Assembly (NCBI GenBank): GCA_004963905.1
Contig: SUGL01000045.1
Location: forward strand, 1 to 43,995
Source of the DNA: Mesorhizobium sp.
GTDB lineage: Bacteria; Pseudomonadota; Alphaproteobacteria; Rhizobiales; Rhizobiaceae
Direction of reading: 5' to 3'
Length of the DNA: 43,995 nt
The translations under genes were made by a program, and so were the position numbers. The notes below the pieces were generated by a model. It was not told the DNA's origin and ran no database searches. It saw only the letters and a program-made list of their open reading frames with translations. Positions 8,109 to 14,414 of this stretch are shown here, in pieces; position 1 is the first letter of the stretch, and every line of letters starts with the position of its first letter.

Positions 8109-8176
8109 CGTCACGGCATGGATTCTAGGGTCTGCGCGCGTCGCTTCGCTCCTTGCTCCGCCCTAGAATGACGAAG
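8109..8176 (-). repeat. Right 68-bp terminal inverted repeat of the GIY-YIG unit
   Basis: This is the inverted partner of 7664-7731, with 67 of 68 positions matching. It runs from cgtcacggcatgg to tagaatgacgaag. The next 20 bases on the inner side still resemble the interior of the 162-bp elements elsewhere. Confidence 0.9.
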
Positions 8177-8393
8177 CACGACGGCCTCCGGCTAGTCGCC
8201 AACCTCTCATCTTCCATCTCCATCGACGCTTCCTACAATTTGAACTATCCTGCCGCCCCAACAACATTTCGCTAGGAATTCGGCTGTACAATCAGGGGTC
8301 GGTGTAGGATTTCCAGGGTGCCGCTCGTCCTCTGGACGAAAAGCACTGAAGCACAAGCTAAACTGTCAGTGCATGGCCGCGTAGGAGTTCATC

Positions 8394-9305
8394 ATGGCGC
8401 CCAGGGCAAGTTGGAAAGGTTACCTCAAGCTCAGCCTCGTCAGCTGTCCGGTCCGGCTTTATCCGGCCACCAGCGCGAGCGAGCGCATCTCGTTCAACCA
8501 GCTGCACAAGAAGACCCACAACCGCATCAACATGAAGCCGGTCGATCCCGAGCTCGGCCTGGTCGAGCGCTCGGACCTGGTGCGCGGCTACGAATACGAG
8601 GACAAGCAGTACATCATCATCGATGATGCCGACCTCGAAGCGGTCAGGATCGAATCCAATCACACGATGAACATCGAGGCCTTCGTCGACGAGGACGAGG
8701 TCGACGTCATCTATCAGGACTCGCCCTATTACCTTGCGCCGGACGGCGCCATGGCGGAGGAGACCTTCATCGTGCTGCGCGAGGCGATGCGCAAGTCCGG
8801 CAAGCTCGCCATCGCCCGCCTCGTGCTTTCGAGCCGCGAGCGTGTGGTGACGATCGGCGCGCGCGAGAACGGCATGTTCGTCTGCACCTTGAGGAACCCG
8901 AACGAAGTGCGCGGCACGGCTGAATATTTCGGCAACATCCCCGCCGGCAAGCCGGATCCGGAAATGCTCGATCTCGCCCAGGCGCTGATCAAGCAGAAGG
9001 AAACCCACTTCGATCCGAAGAATTACGAGGATCGCTATGAGGTGGCGCTGATGGCGATGATCCGCGAGAAGCTGAAGGGTCACAAGCCGATCATCGCGGC
9101 CGCACCCGAGCGCGGCAACGTCATCAACCTGATGGATGCGCTGAAGGCAAGCCTGTCGCAGTCGGCGAAGCCCCCGGCCAAGTCGAAAAGCAAGGCCGAG
9201 GAGGCGCCGGCCAAGCCCGCCAAGAAAGCGGCTGCCGGCGGCGGCGCGCCTGAAAATCCGCTCAAGGCGAACCTGTTGAAGGCCGTCGGCAAGAGCAAGA
9301 AGTGA
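8394..9305 (+). CDS. ku: Ku protein, non-homologous end joining
   Basis: A 303-residue bacterial Ku that forms a homodimeric ring on DNA ends and recruits LigD. It opens with MAPRASWKGYLKLSLVSCPV, the hallmark start. The beta-barrel core (to about 240) contains KKTHNRI, the RGYEYEDKQYIIIDD segment and KYE-type bridge residues. The C-terminal tail from about 250 is rich in Lys/Ala/Pro (PAKSKSKAEEAPAKPAKK), as in many Ku proteins where it binds DNA and LigD. TAGGAG lies six bases before the ATG. Its stop codon overlaps the start of the next gene, so the two are cotranslated. Confidence 0.97.
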   Translation: MAPRASWKGYLKLSLVSCPVRLYPATSASERISFNQLHKKTHNRINMKPVDPELGLVERSDLVRGYEYEDKQYIIIDDADLEAVRIESNHTMNIEAFVDEDEVDVIYQDSPYYLAPDGAMAEETFIVLREAMRKSGKLAIARLVLSSRERVVTIGARENGMFVCTLRNPNEVRGTAEYFGNIPAGKPDPEMLDLAQALIKQKETHFDPKNYEDRYEVALMAMIREKLKGHKPIIAAAPERGNVINLMDALKASLSQSAKPPAKSKSKAEEAPAKPAKKAAAGGGAPENPLKANLLKAVGKSKK

Positions 9306-10426
9306 CGGGAAACGCAGGGCCAGTGATCCTCCCCGGCGCCGTCTTCGGCGTCGTCGGCGCGCTTGCCGCCTTTCCGCTCCGGCTCGCCGCGCGCGAGGTC
9401 GAACGCCGCCATGCCGAGCTGAGGCGTGGCGTCACGCGGCGCACGACGCATGTCGTGTTCGGCCGCGCGCTTCTCGCCAAGGCCGGGCTGGCAAAGGCCG
9501 GCGACGCCGAGATCGAGCGCCGCGCGAAGGCCGAGCGCGACGCCGGGCGCCAATTGATCGGCGAGAACGGCTTCCTGCGTCTGCTCGGGCTGATGAAGGC
9601 GCCGGAGGCGTCTTCGCTGTCCAGGCAGTCGCTGATCGACCAGTCGCGGCTCGCCGGCGGCGATCTCGACATGCTCTCGCTGTTCGACGCCTTCGAGCAT
9701 GACGGCGAGCCCTATTCCTTCCGCGACCTGATCCTGGCCAGAAAATATGCCGGACTGATCGCCAGCGGCGCCAGTTGGGGCGCGATCGCGCGCTCCGTGC
9801 ACCGCTCCGGCCCGGTCGCCTCGCTCACCGCCAAGTCGCTCAACCTCGGCTCGCAGCATGGCCGCCCGGACGCGATCTATCTCGACGAGGGGAGGAGCGA
9901 GCTCGACGGCCAGCTGCTGTTCGATCTGGGCAGCCCGGAAGACGACACGCTTGAGGAATTGTTCGCAGAGGCGGAGACGTCGGAAGAGGAGGGCCGCCAC
10001 GACGACGCGGCCGCCCTCTACCAGCGCTGCATGGCGATCGACCCGAAGGACGCCATCGCCGCCTTCAACCGCGCCAACTGCCTGCGTGGCGCCGGCCGCG
10101 TCGCCGAAGCCGCGCACGATTACGCCCGCGCGATCAAGCTCGATCCGGGCTTCGTCGAAGCCTGGTTCAACCTCGCCGGCCTGATGAGCGACGAGGGCAA
10201 GGTCGCCTCCGCAAGGCGGCATCTGCAGAAGGCGATCGCGCTGGACACGACTTATGCAGACCCGGTGTTCAACCTGGCACGGCTGGAGTTCGACGCCGGC
10301 AATCTGCCGGAGGCGCGGCGGCTGTGGGCGCGCTATCTGGAGCTGGATGCGGAGTCCGAATGGGCGGGGCTGGCGCGGAAGGGGGTTCAGTTCGTGGATC
10401 TGCATATGGCGCGGACGGCGGGGTAG
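9302..10426 (+). CDS. BRCT-like / MerR-like / TPR protein coupled to ku
   Basis: A 374-residue protein starting at a GTG that overlaps the ku stop codon (GTGA). Residues about 8-95 match the BRCT pattern: G-x-x-F-x-x-x-G-x-L, RRTTHVVFGR in place of the usual KT-x-x-V-x-G, and LIGENGFLRLLGL as the last helix. Residues about 120-200 (SFRDLILARKYAGLIASGASW...LDGQLLFDL) resemble the MerR-like helical module that precedes TPRs in some proteobacterial proteins. Residues about 215-365 are three to four TPRs (AFNRANCLRGAGRVAEAAHDYARAI, AWFNLAGLMSDEG). A role as an NHEJ scaffold is inferred from the coupling and the BRCT-like fold. The domain calls are by eye. Confidence 0.72.
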   Translation: MTGNAGPVILPGAVFGVVGALAAFPLRLAAREVERRHAELRRGVTRRTTHVVFGRALLAKAGLAKAGDAEIERRAKAERDAGRQLIGENGFLRLLGLMKAPEASSLSRQSLIDQSRLAGGDLDMLSLFDAFEHDGEPYSFRDLILARKYAGLIASGASWGAIARSVHRSGPVASLTAKSLNLGSQHGRPDAIYLDEGRSELDGQLLFDLGSPEDDTLEELFAEAETSEEEGRHDDAAALYQRCMAIDPKDAIAAFNRANCLRGAGRVAEAAHDYARAIKLDPGFVEAWFNLAGLMSDEGKVASARRHLQKAIALDTTYADPVFNLARLEFDAGNLPEARRLWARYLELDAESEWAGLARKGVQFVDLHMARTAG

Positions 10427-10432
10427 CGCTTT

Positions 10433-10620
10433 TCCTTCTCCCCTTGTGGGAGAAGGTGGATCGGCGCGTCAGCGCCGAGACGGATGAGGGGTGTTGGAAG
10501 GAATGAGGCGCTGGTGATCTTGTCGCGTGCCGGTCCATCGATGGGCGTGTCCGCCAAGCTGGAGCACCCCTCATCCGTCCGAGCTTCGCTCGGCCACCTT
10601 CTCCCACAAGGGGAGAAGGG
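10433..10620. repeat. Palindromic repeat family R2, two inverted halves
   Basis: The left half is ccttctccccttgtgggagaa, ggtggatcggcgcgtcagcgccgagacggatgagg. The right half is its inverted form, in which the middle palindrome is replaced by gagcttcgctcgg. It occupies the whole gap between the TPR gene and the hydrolase gene. Three more copies lie at 19491, 21911 and 32381. Confidence 0.85.
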
Positions 10621-10635
10621 AACGCTGGAGACACC

Positions 10636-11268
10636 ATGACCTATTTCCTCTTCGACGGCCCGGAAACCGCCCCCGTCACCATCCTGCTCGCCCACGGCGC
10701 CGGCGCGCCGATGGATTCCGCCTCGATGGCCGCCACCGCCAAGGCGCTCGCCGCGGCCGGCTTTCGCGTCGCGCGCTTCGAGTTCCACTACATGGCGGCG
10801 CGCCGCTACGGCCACCGCAAGCCGCCGCCGCGCGCCGAGACGGTGAACCCGGAATACATCAAGGCGATCGCCGACCTGCGCGCCAAGGGCATCACCGGTG
10901 AGCTGATCATCGGTGGCAAGTCGATGGGCGGGCGCGTCGCCTCCATGGTCGCCGACGAGATGTTTGAAAAGGGCGAGATCGAGGGCCTCGTCTGCCTCGG
11001 CTATCCCTTCCATCCGCCCGGCAGGCCCGAGCAGCTTCGGACGAAGCATCTTACCGACTTGAAGACGCCAACGCTGATTTTTCAGGGCACGCGCGACGAG
11101 TTCGGCACCAAGGACGAGGTCGCGACCTACGGCCTTTCCGAGGCTATTCAGATGGTCTGGCTGGAGGACGGCGACCACGATTTGAAGCCGCGCAAGGCGA
11201 TCTCGGGGTTTTCGGCGGCGGATCATCTGAAGACGGTGGCGGATACGATTAGGGCCTGGATGGCGTAA
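10636..11268 (+). CDS. Alpha/beta hydrolase (Tex30/KANL3-like dienelactone-hydrolase type)
   Basis: A 210-residue cytosolic hydrolase. It has the oxyanion region ILLAHGAGAPMDS and the nucleophile elbow GGKSMGGR, a G-x-S-x-G variant with Ser as nucleophile. The acid is in FQGTRDEFG and the catalytic His in LEDGDHDLKP, followed by the helix seen in Tex30-like proteins. The LAHGAGA...KSMGGR combination is typical of small uncharacterised predicted hydrolases; the substrate is unknown. The start is immediately downstream of an R2 repeat, whose purine-rich end (GGGAACGCTGGAGACACC) supplies a GGAGA. Confidence 0.88.
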   Translation: MTYFLFDGPETAPVTILLAHGAGAPMDSASMAATAKALAAAGFRVARFEFHYMAARRYGHRKPPPRAETVNPEYIKAIADLRAKGITGELIIGGKSMGGRVASMVADEMFEKGEIEGLVCLGYPFHPPGRPEQLRTKHLTDLKTPTLIFQGTRDEFGTKDEVATYGLSEAIQMVWLEDGDHDLKPRKAISGFSAADHLKTVADTIRAWMA

Positions 11269-11275
11269 CCATCGC

Positions 11276-11437
11276 CTTCGTCATCCTAGGGCGGAGCAAG
11301 GAGCGAAGCGACGCGCGCAGACCCTAGGATCCATGCCGTGACGCTAAGGCGTTGCAACGGTTCAGAATTCTGCCTCGCCGCGTTGCACGGCGAGTGTCAC
11401 GGCATGGATCCTCGGGTCAAGCCCGAGGATGACGAAG
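11276..11437 (+). mobile_element. 162-bp MITE/REP-like element sharing ends with the GIY-YIG unit
   Basis: It starts cttcgtcatcctagggcgg and ends gcccgaggatgacgaag; the termini are inverted and match at 16 of 17 positions. The left palindrome and the following catgccgtgacg are those of the GIY-YIG unit. The middle (gctaaggcgttgcaacgg, then ttcagaattctgcctcgccg) carries no gene. The right half ends in a different stem, atcctcggg-tcaag-cccgaggat. A copy of exactly the same length lies inverted at 30420-30581. Confidence 0.75.
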
Positions 11438-11462
11438 CGAGGGGCTCATTCGACATCCAAAA

Positions 11463-12236
11463 ATGAAACTCGCCACCTTTAACATCAACAACATCAACAG
11501 CCGCCTGGAGAACCTCCTCGCCTGGCTCGCGCGCGCAAAGCCCGATGTTGTCTGCCTGCAGGAGCTGAAGTCCCGCGATACCCAATTCCCGCTGACCCGG
11601 CTGGCGAATGCCGGTTATGGCGCGGTGTGGAAGGGCGAGCCGACCTGGAACGGCGTGGCGATCCTGGCGCGCGGCGCCGAGCCGGTGCTGACGCGCGACG
11701 CGCTGCCCGGCGACGCCGCCGACCGCCAGGCGCGCTATATCGAGGCGGCGGTCGACGGCATCGTGATCGCCTGCCTCTATGCGCCGAACGGCAACCCGCA
11801 GCCGGGGCCGAAATTCGACTACAAGCTTGCCTGGCACGAGCGCTTCGCGGCCCATGCGGAGCAACTGCTCGACACCGGCCTGCCGGTGGTGCTTGCCGGC
11901 GATTACAACATCGTGCCCGAGCCGCGCGATATCTACGCCACCCGTTCCTATGACGACAACGCGCTGGTGCAGCCTGAAAGCCGCGCCGCCTTCGCCGCGC
12001 TGATCGACCAGGGCTGGACGGACGCGCTGCGCAAGGTTTTTCCGAAGGCGGAGAAGCTCTACACCTTCTGGGACTACCGCCGGAACCGCTGGCCGCGCGA
12101 CGCGGGGCTCAGGCTCGACCACATCCTCTTGTCGAAGAAGCTGGCGCGAAAACTGAAAGCGGCGGGCATCGATCGCGAGGTGCGGGATGGGGACAACGCC
12201 AGTGACCACGCGCCGGTGTGGGTGGAACTGGGGTGA
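11463..12236 (+). CDS. xth: Exodeoxyribonuclease III (AP endonuclease)
   Basis: A 257-residue member of the EEP nuclease family that cleaves DNA at abasic sites and removes 3' blocks in base excision repair. Motifs in order: MKLATFNINNINSRL (Asn ligand), VVCLQELKSRD (metal-binding Glu), LYAPNG with the substrate Tyr, LAGDYNIVPEPRD (catalytic Asp and Asn), LRLDHILLS and the terminal ASDHAPVWVELG with the catalytic Asp-His. All active-site residues are present. Together with ligD and ku upstream it makes this a repair-rich neighbourhood. The 162-bp repeat element ends 26 bases upstream, which leaves little room for a private promoter. Confidence 0.96.
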   Translation: MKLATFNINNINSRLENLLAWLARAKPDVVCLQELKSRDTQFPLTRLANAGYGAVWKGEPTWNGVAILARGAEPVLTRDALPGDAADRQARYIEAAVDGIVIACLYAPNGNPQPGPKFDYKLAWHERFAAHAEQLLDTGLPVVLAGDYNIVPEPRDIYATRSYDDNALVQPESRAAFAALIDQGWTDALRKVFPKAEKLYTFWDYRRNRWPRDAGLRLDHILLSKKLARKLKAAGIDREVRDGDNASDHAPVWVELG

Positions 12237-12263
12237 CGAGGCCACGACAATTCCGAAGGTAGC

Positions 12264-12440
12264 GATCCTTCGCGCCCCCCTCTGTCCTGCCGGACATCTC
12301 CCCGCAAGGGGGAGATCAGATGTCGCGCCGGCTTTCGCTAATTGTCGACATTGAAAGAAGGGCGCGGCATTGACGCTGCCAATCTCCCCCCAAGTGGGGG
12401 AGATGTCCGGCAGGACAGAGGGGGGCGCTGTCCCGCCAGC
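12264..12440. repeat. R1 palindromic repeat, two inverted halves
   Basis: The left half is ccttcgcgcccccctctgtc with a short ccccgcaaggggg stem. The right half from about 12380 is tctccccccaagtgggggag then atgtccggcaggacagagggg. It occupies half of the 346-base gap between the exonuclease gene and the next coding region; the remaining bases show nothing I can name. Confidence 0.85.
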
Positions 12441-12582
12441 GTCTCCACGTTTTATCACGGCATCTCGCAAGTAGCGGCTGTGCAGCAACGACCTCTCACG
12501 CTAGCTTTTGCAGGACGTGCAGGGGGATCAGATTTCATGCTTTTCATCTTGAATATTTTTCTCCCGTCGTCGCTCCCCCGCC

Positions 12583-13764
12583 ATGGCTGACAGCGCCCTC
12601 GTTTTCCTCATCTCAGCCCTCGTCCTCGGCGCCGCCGTCGCCCTCGTCGCGCTCGCCATGCGCTGGCGGCGCAAGCGCCGCAAGGCTCGCGGCAGTCCCG
12701 ATCCCTCGCGCGACTATGCGCCCCGCGCCAATTGGGGCGGCAGCCGCGGGGCACTCAACTACTCCTCTTTCGTCTTCATGGACGTCGACGGCGACGGAAA
12801 ATTCGGAGAGGCCGACCGGCCGATGGGCGGCATCGTGGTGCGGGCGTTCGACGACAAGGGCGCCTTCTTGGCCGCTATGCGCACCAACAACGGCGGCTTC
12901 GCCAATTTCGTCATGTCGGCAAAGAAGCATCGCGCGATCCTGCGCAAGCCTGGAACCTATCGCTTCTGCGTGTCCGTGCCGAAAGGCTGGCGCGTCAGCA
13001 CCGGCAACGAGAACCAGTCGCTGCGGCTTAGCGAACTGCCTGGCTCGCCTGCTGGTTTGGTGGGCGAGGACCTGCCCGCCATGGTCGGCCTCTCGCCGGC
13101 GCGCTTCGTGCGCGGCATGGCGGAGGCCGAGGCGACGCTTTCGCTGCTGGGCAAGGGCCGGTTGCTGGACACAAGGCAGATTGTGCCCGGCAACTTCCAT
13201 ATAGATCTTCCGGCCGGGGCTGACACGCTGGCGATTACCGGCTCCGGCCTTGACCGACACCTCGCGCTCTCGCCCTATCCCACCGATCTCGGCCTTTTGC
13301 AGCCGGGCGCCATCGCCGCCGAAGCAGCGCTCGCGACGGTCGGCTTCAATGCCGTCACCATTCTTCCCTTCCAGAAAGTCCCTTCGGGCTATGGCGGGCT
13401 CGACTGGCGCAATATCAACGTGCTGACCAGCCAGTACGTCAAGGGCAGCGAGGGCTACCTCAACGGCAACCTCACCCGCGGCCACGCCGCCTATACCAGC
13501 AGCGGTCATCCGGCGGAGTTCGGCGCCAGCACGCCATTCGGCTTCCATTCGCTGATGCTCACGGCAGCGTGGCTCGGTTCGGAAGGCGAGGTGGCCTTGA
13601 TTGAAAGCTGGCTGGGCGACGAGCTGGTCGCCAGCGACGAGGTCGTGCTGTCGGCACTGGCGCCGGTCCACTACGCGCCGATGCTGAAGGCGGTGACGCG
13701 CGTGCGCATCTCCACGAAGCATTGCTGGCAGGCGGTGCTGGATCAGCTGCTGCTGGCGCGCTGA
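12583..13764 (+). CDS. Membrane-anchored hypothetical protein with an SdrD-B-like domain
   Basis: A 393-residue protein. Residues 4-27 are a single transmembrane or signal-anchor helix followed by a very basic RWRRKRRKAR stretch, so the bulk probably faces the periplasm or cytoplasm next to the membrane (orientation uncertain). Residues about 60-150 resemble an SdrD-B/Cna-B-like fold: FVFMDVDGDGKFGEADRPMGG is the calcium-loop start of that family, and GTYRFCVSVPKGW is its closing strand. The remainder (about 170-390) is an uncharacterised beta-rich region with PTDLGLLQPG and YGGLDWRNINVL. I cannot assign a function. The gene stands alone. Confidence 0.75.
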   Translation: MADSALVFLISALVLGAAVALVALAMRWRRKRRKARGSPDPSRDYAPRANWGGSRGALNYSSFVFMDVDGDGKFGEADRPMGGIVVRAFDDKGAFLAAMRTNNGGFANFVMSAKKHRAILRKPGTYRFCVSVPKGWRVSTGNENQSLRLSELPGSPAGLVGEDLPAMVGLSPARFVRGMAEAEATLSLLGKGRLLDTRQIVPGNFHIDLPAGADTLAITGSGLDRHLALSPYPTDLGLLQPGAIAAEAALATVGFNAVTILPFQKVPSGYGGLDWRNINVLTSQYVKGSEGYLNGNLTRGHAAYTSSGHPAEFGASTPFGFHSLMLTAAWLGSEGEVALIESWLGDELVASDEVVLSALAPVHYAPMLKAVTRVRISTKHCWQAVLDQLLLAR

Positions 13765-13837
13765 GGCCGCTCGGCACGGGAATTATACGACACTTGCAGT
13801 CGCGCTGGCGGCCAGCCGCCTTGCTGGCCAGTACCGA

Positions 13838-13939
13838 TCAGGCCGGCGGCGGAGTCGTCGTTGAAACCGGAGCGTTTGCCGTGATCGCCGAAAGCTTGCC
13901 TTTGCGGACAAAGGTCGGCTTCTCGTAGGCCTTCTTCAT
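13838..13939 (-). CDS. RiPP-precursor-like small peptide A (33 aa)
   Basis: The peptide begins MKKAYEKPTFVRKGKLSAIT and ends VSTTTPPPA. The Y-x-x-P motif followed by V-x-K-G-x-L-S-A-x-T resembles the leader of lasso peptides and related RiPPs, where YxxP...G...T is bound by an RRE domain. The would-be core lacks an Asp or Glu for a lasso ring, so it is not a classical lasso peptide. AAGGGGG lies just upstream of the ATG. Peptide B is 45 bases upstream on the same strand, and peptide C at 26273 shares the motif. No maturation enzyme is in the window. Confidence 0.72.
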   Translation of the reverse strand: MKKAYEKPTFVRKGKLSAITANAPVSTTTPPPA

Positions 13940-13984
13940 GATAACCCCCTTATTGCTGTCTCGAAATCGTCAAGTCAGCGGCGG

Positions 13985-14068
13985 CTACGCGGATGGTGCC
14001 ACCTGCGCGGTGAGTGCCGAAAGCCGGCCCTTTTTCACCAGGGAAGGCCTCTCATAAATCTTCTTCAT
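13985..14068 (-). CDS. RiPP-precursor-like small peptide B (27 aa)
   Basis: It begins MKKIYERPSLVKKGRLSALT and ends AQVAPSA at a TAG stop. It has the same leader pattern as peptides A and C (M-K-K-x-Y-x-[KR]-P-x-x-V-x-K-G-[KR]-L-S-A-x-T-A). AGGAGAG lies at good distance before the ATG. The tail after the conserved Thr is only seven residues and has no acidic residue. It probably shares a transcript with peptide A. The promoter should lie between 14069 and about 14280, where I see no clear elements. Confidence 0.72.
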   Translation of the reverse strand: MKKIYERPSLVKKGRLSALTAQVAPSA

Positions 14069-14414
14069 GCCAAGCTCTCCTGAAAATCCCGCCCGGATGA
14101 TGTCATAAGGCCCTTTTCTGTCAACCAAGCCGGCTAGCAGTCCCGTCTATTCTTGGGGAATGTGGCTTTCTGCTCACACCGCCGGCGCTTTATGGCACGA
14201 AAGACATCGGCGCCGCCGGCCCTGCGGCATCGGATATTGGTTCGTCGGTCGAGCAACGTCGGCAAGCCCGGCAATTGAGTGGAGGAACACATGCCCGTCG
14301 AGGCACATTATCTTTCTTCGTGTGATGTCTCGCACTTAGCCACGGAAGGAAGCTCGGCTAGGATGGCCGATCTTCTTTCCGCTATCTGGCAGGGAAGGCG
14401 CGGGGGGAACGCCT
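14069..14414. other. Intergenic region between RiPP-like peptides and the WD40 gene
   Basis: This 346-base divergent spacer is less biased in composition than the genes around it. A frame opens at 14291 after GGAGGA but runs into the WD40 gene in another frame and encodes only low-information residues, so I do not call it. No palindromic repeat family is present here, which is unusual for the gaps in this window. Confidence 0.4.

Larger units (their letters stand above)
7664..8176. mobile_element. 513-bp inverted-repeat unit carrying a GIY-YIG nuclease gene
   Basis: The left end (7664-7731) and right end (8109-8176) are inverted copies of the same 68-bp sequence with one mismatch. Each begins cttcgtcattctaggg and contains an internal CTAGGG...CCCTAG palindrome. 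A weaker similarity continues inward on both sides. The only gene inside is a 95-residue GIY-YIG protein. Two gene-less elements with the same outer and inner borders lie at 11276-11437 and 30420-30581. I read it as a candidate autonomous REP- or MITE-like element. No convincing target-site duplication is visible. Confidence 0.7.

Noticed and set aside
7664..8176. The GIY-YIG gene considered as a functional part of the LigD/Ku end-joining operon
   Set aside because: It sits inside its own inverted repeats, which are also present without the gene elsewhere, so chance insertion between ligD and ku is the simpler reading.
10433..10620. R1 and R2 stems considered as intrinsic terminators
   Set aside because: They are dispersed repeats without U-runs and occur upstream of genes as often as downstream; any terminator action would be incidental.
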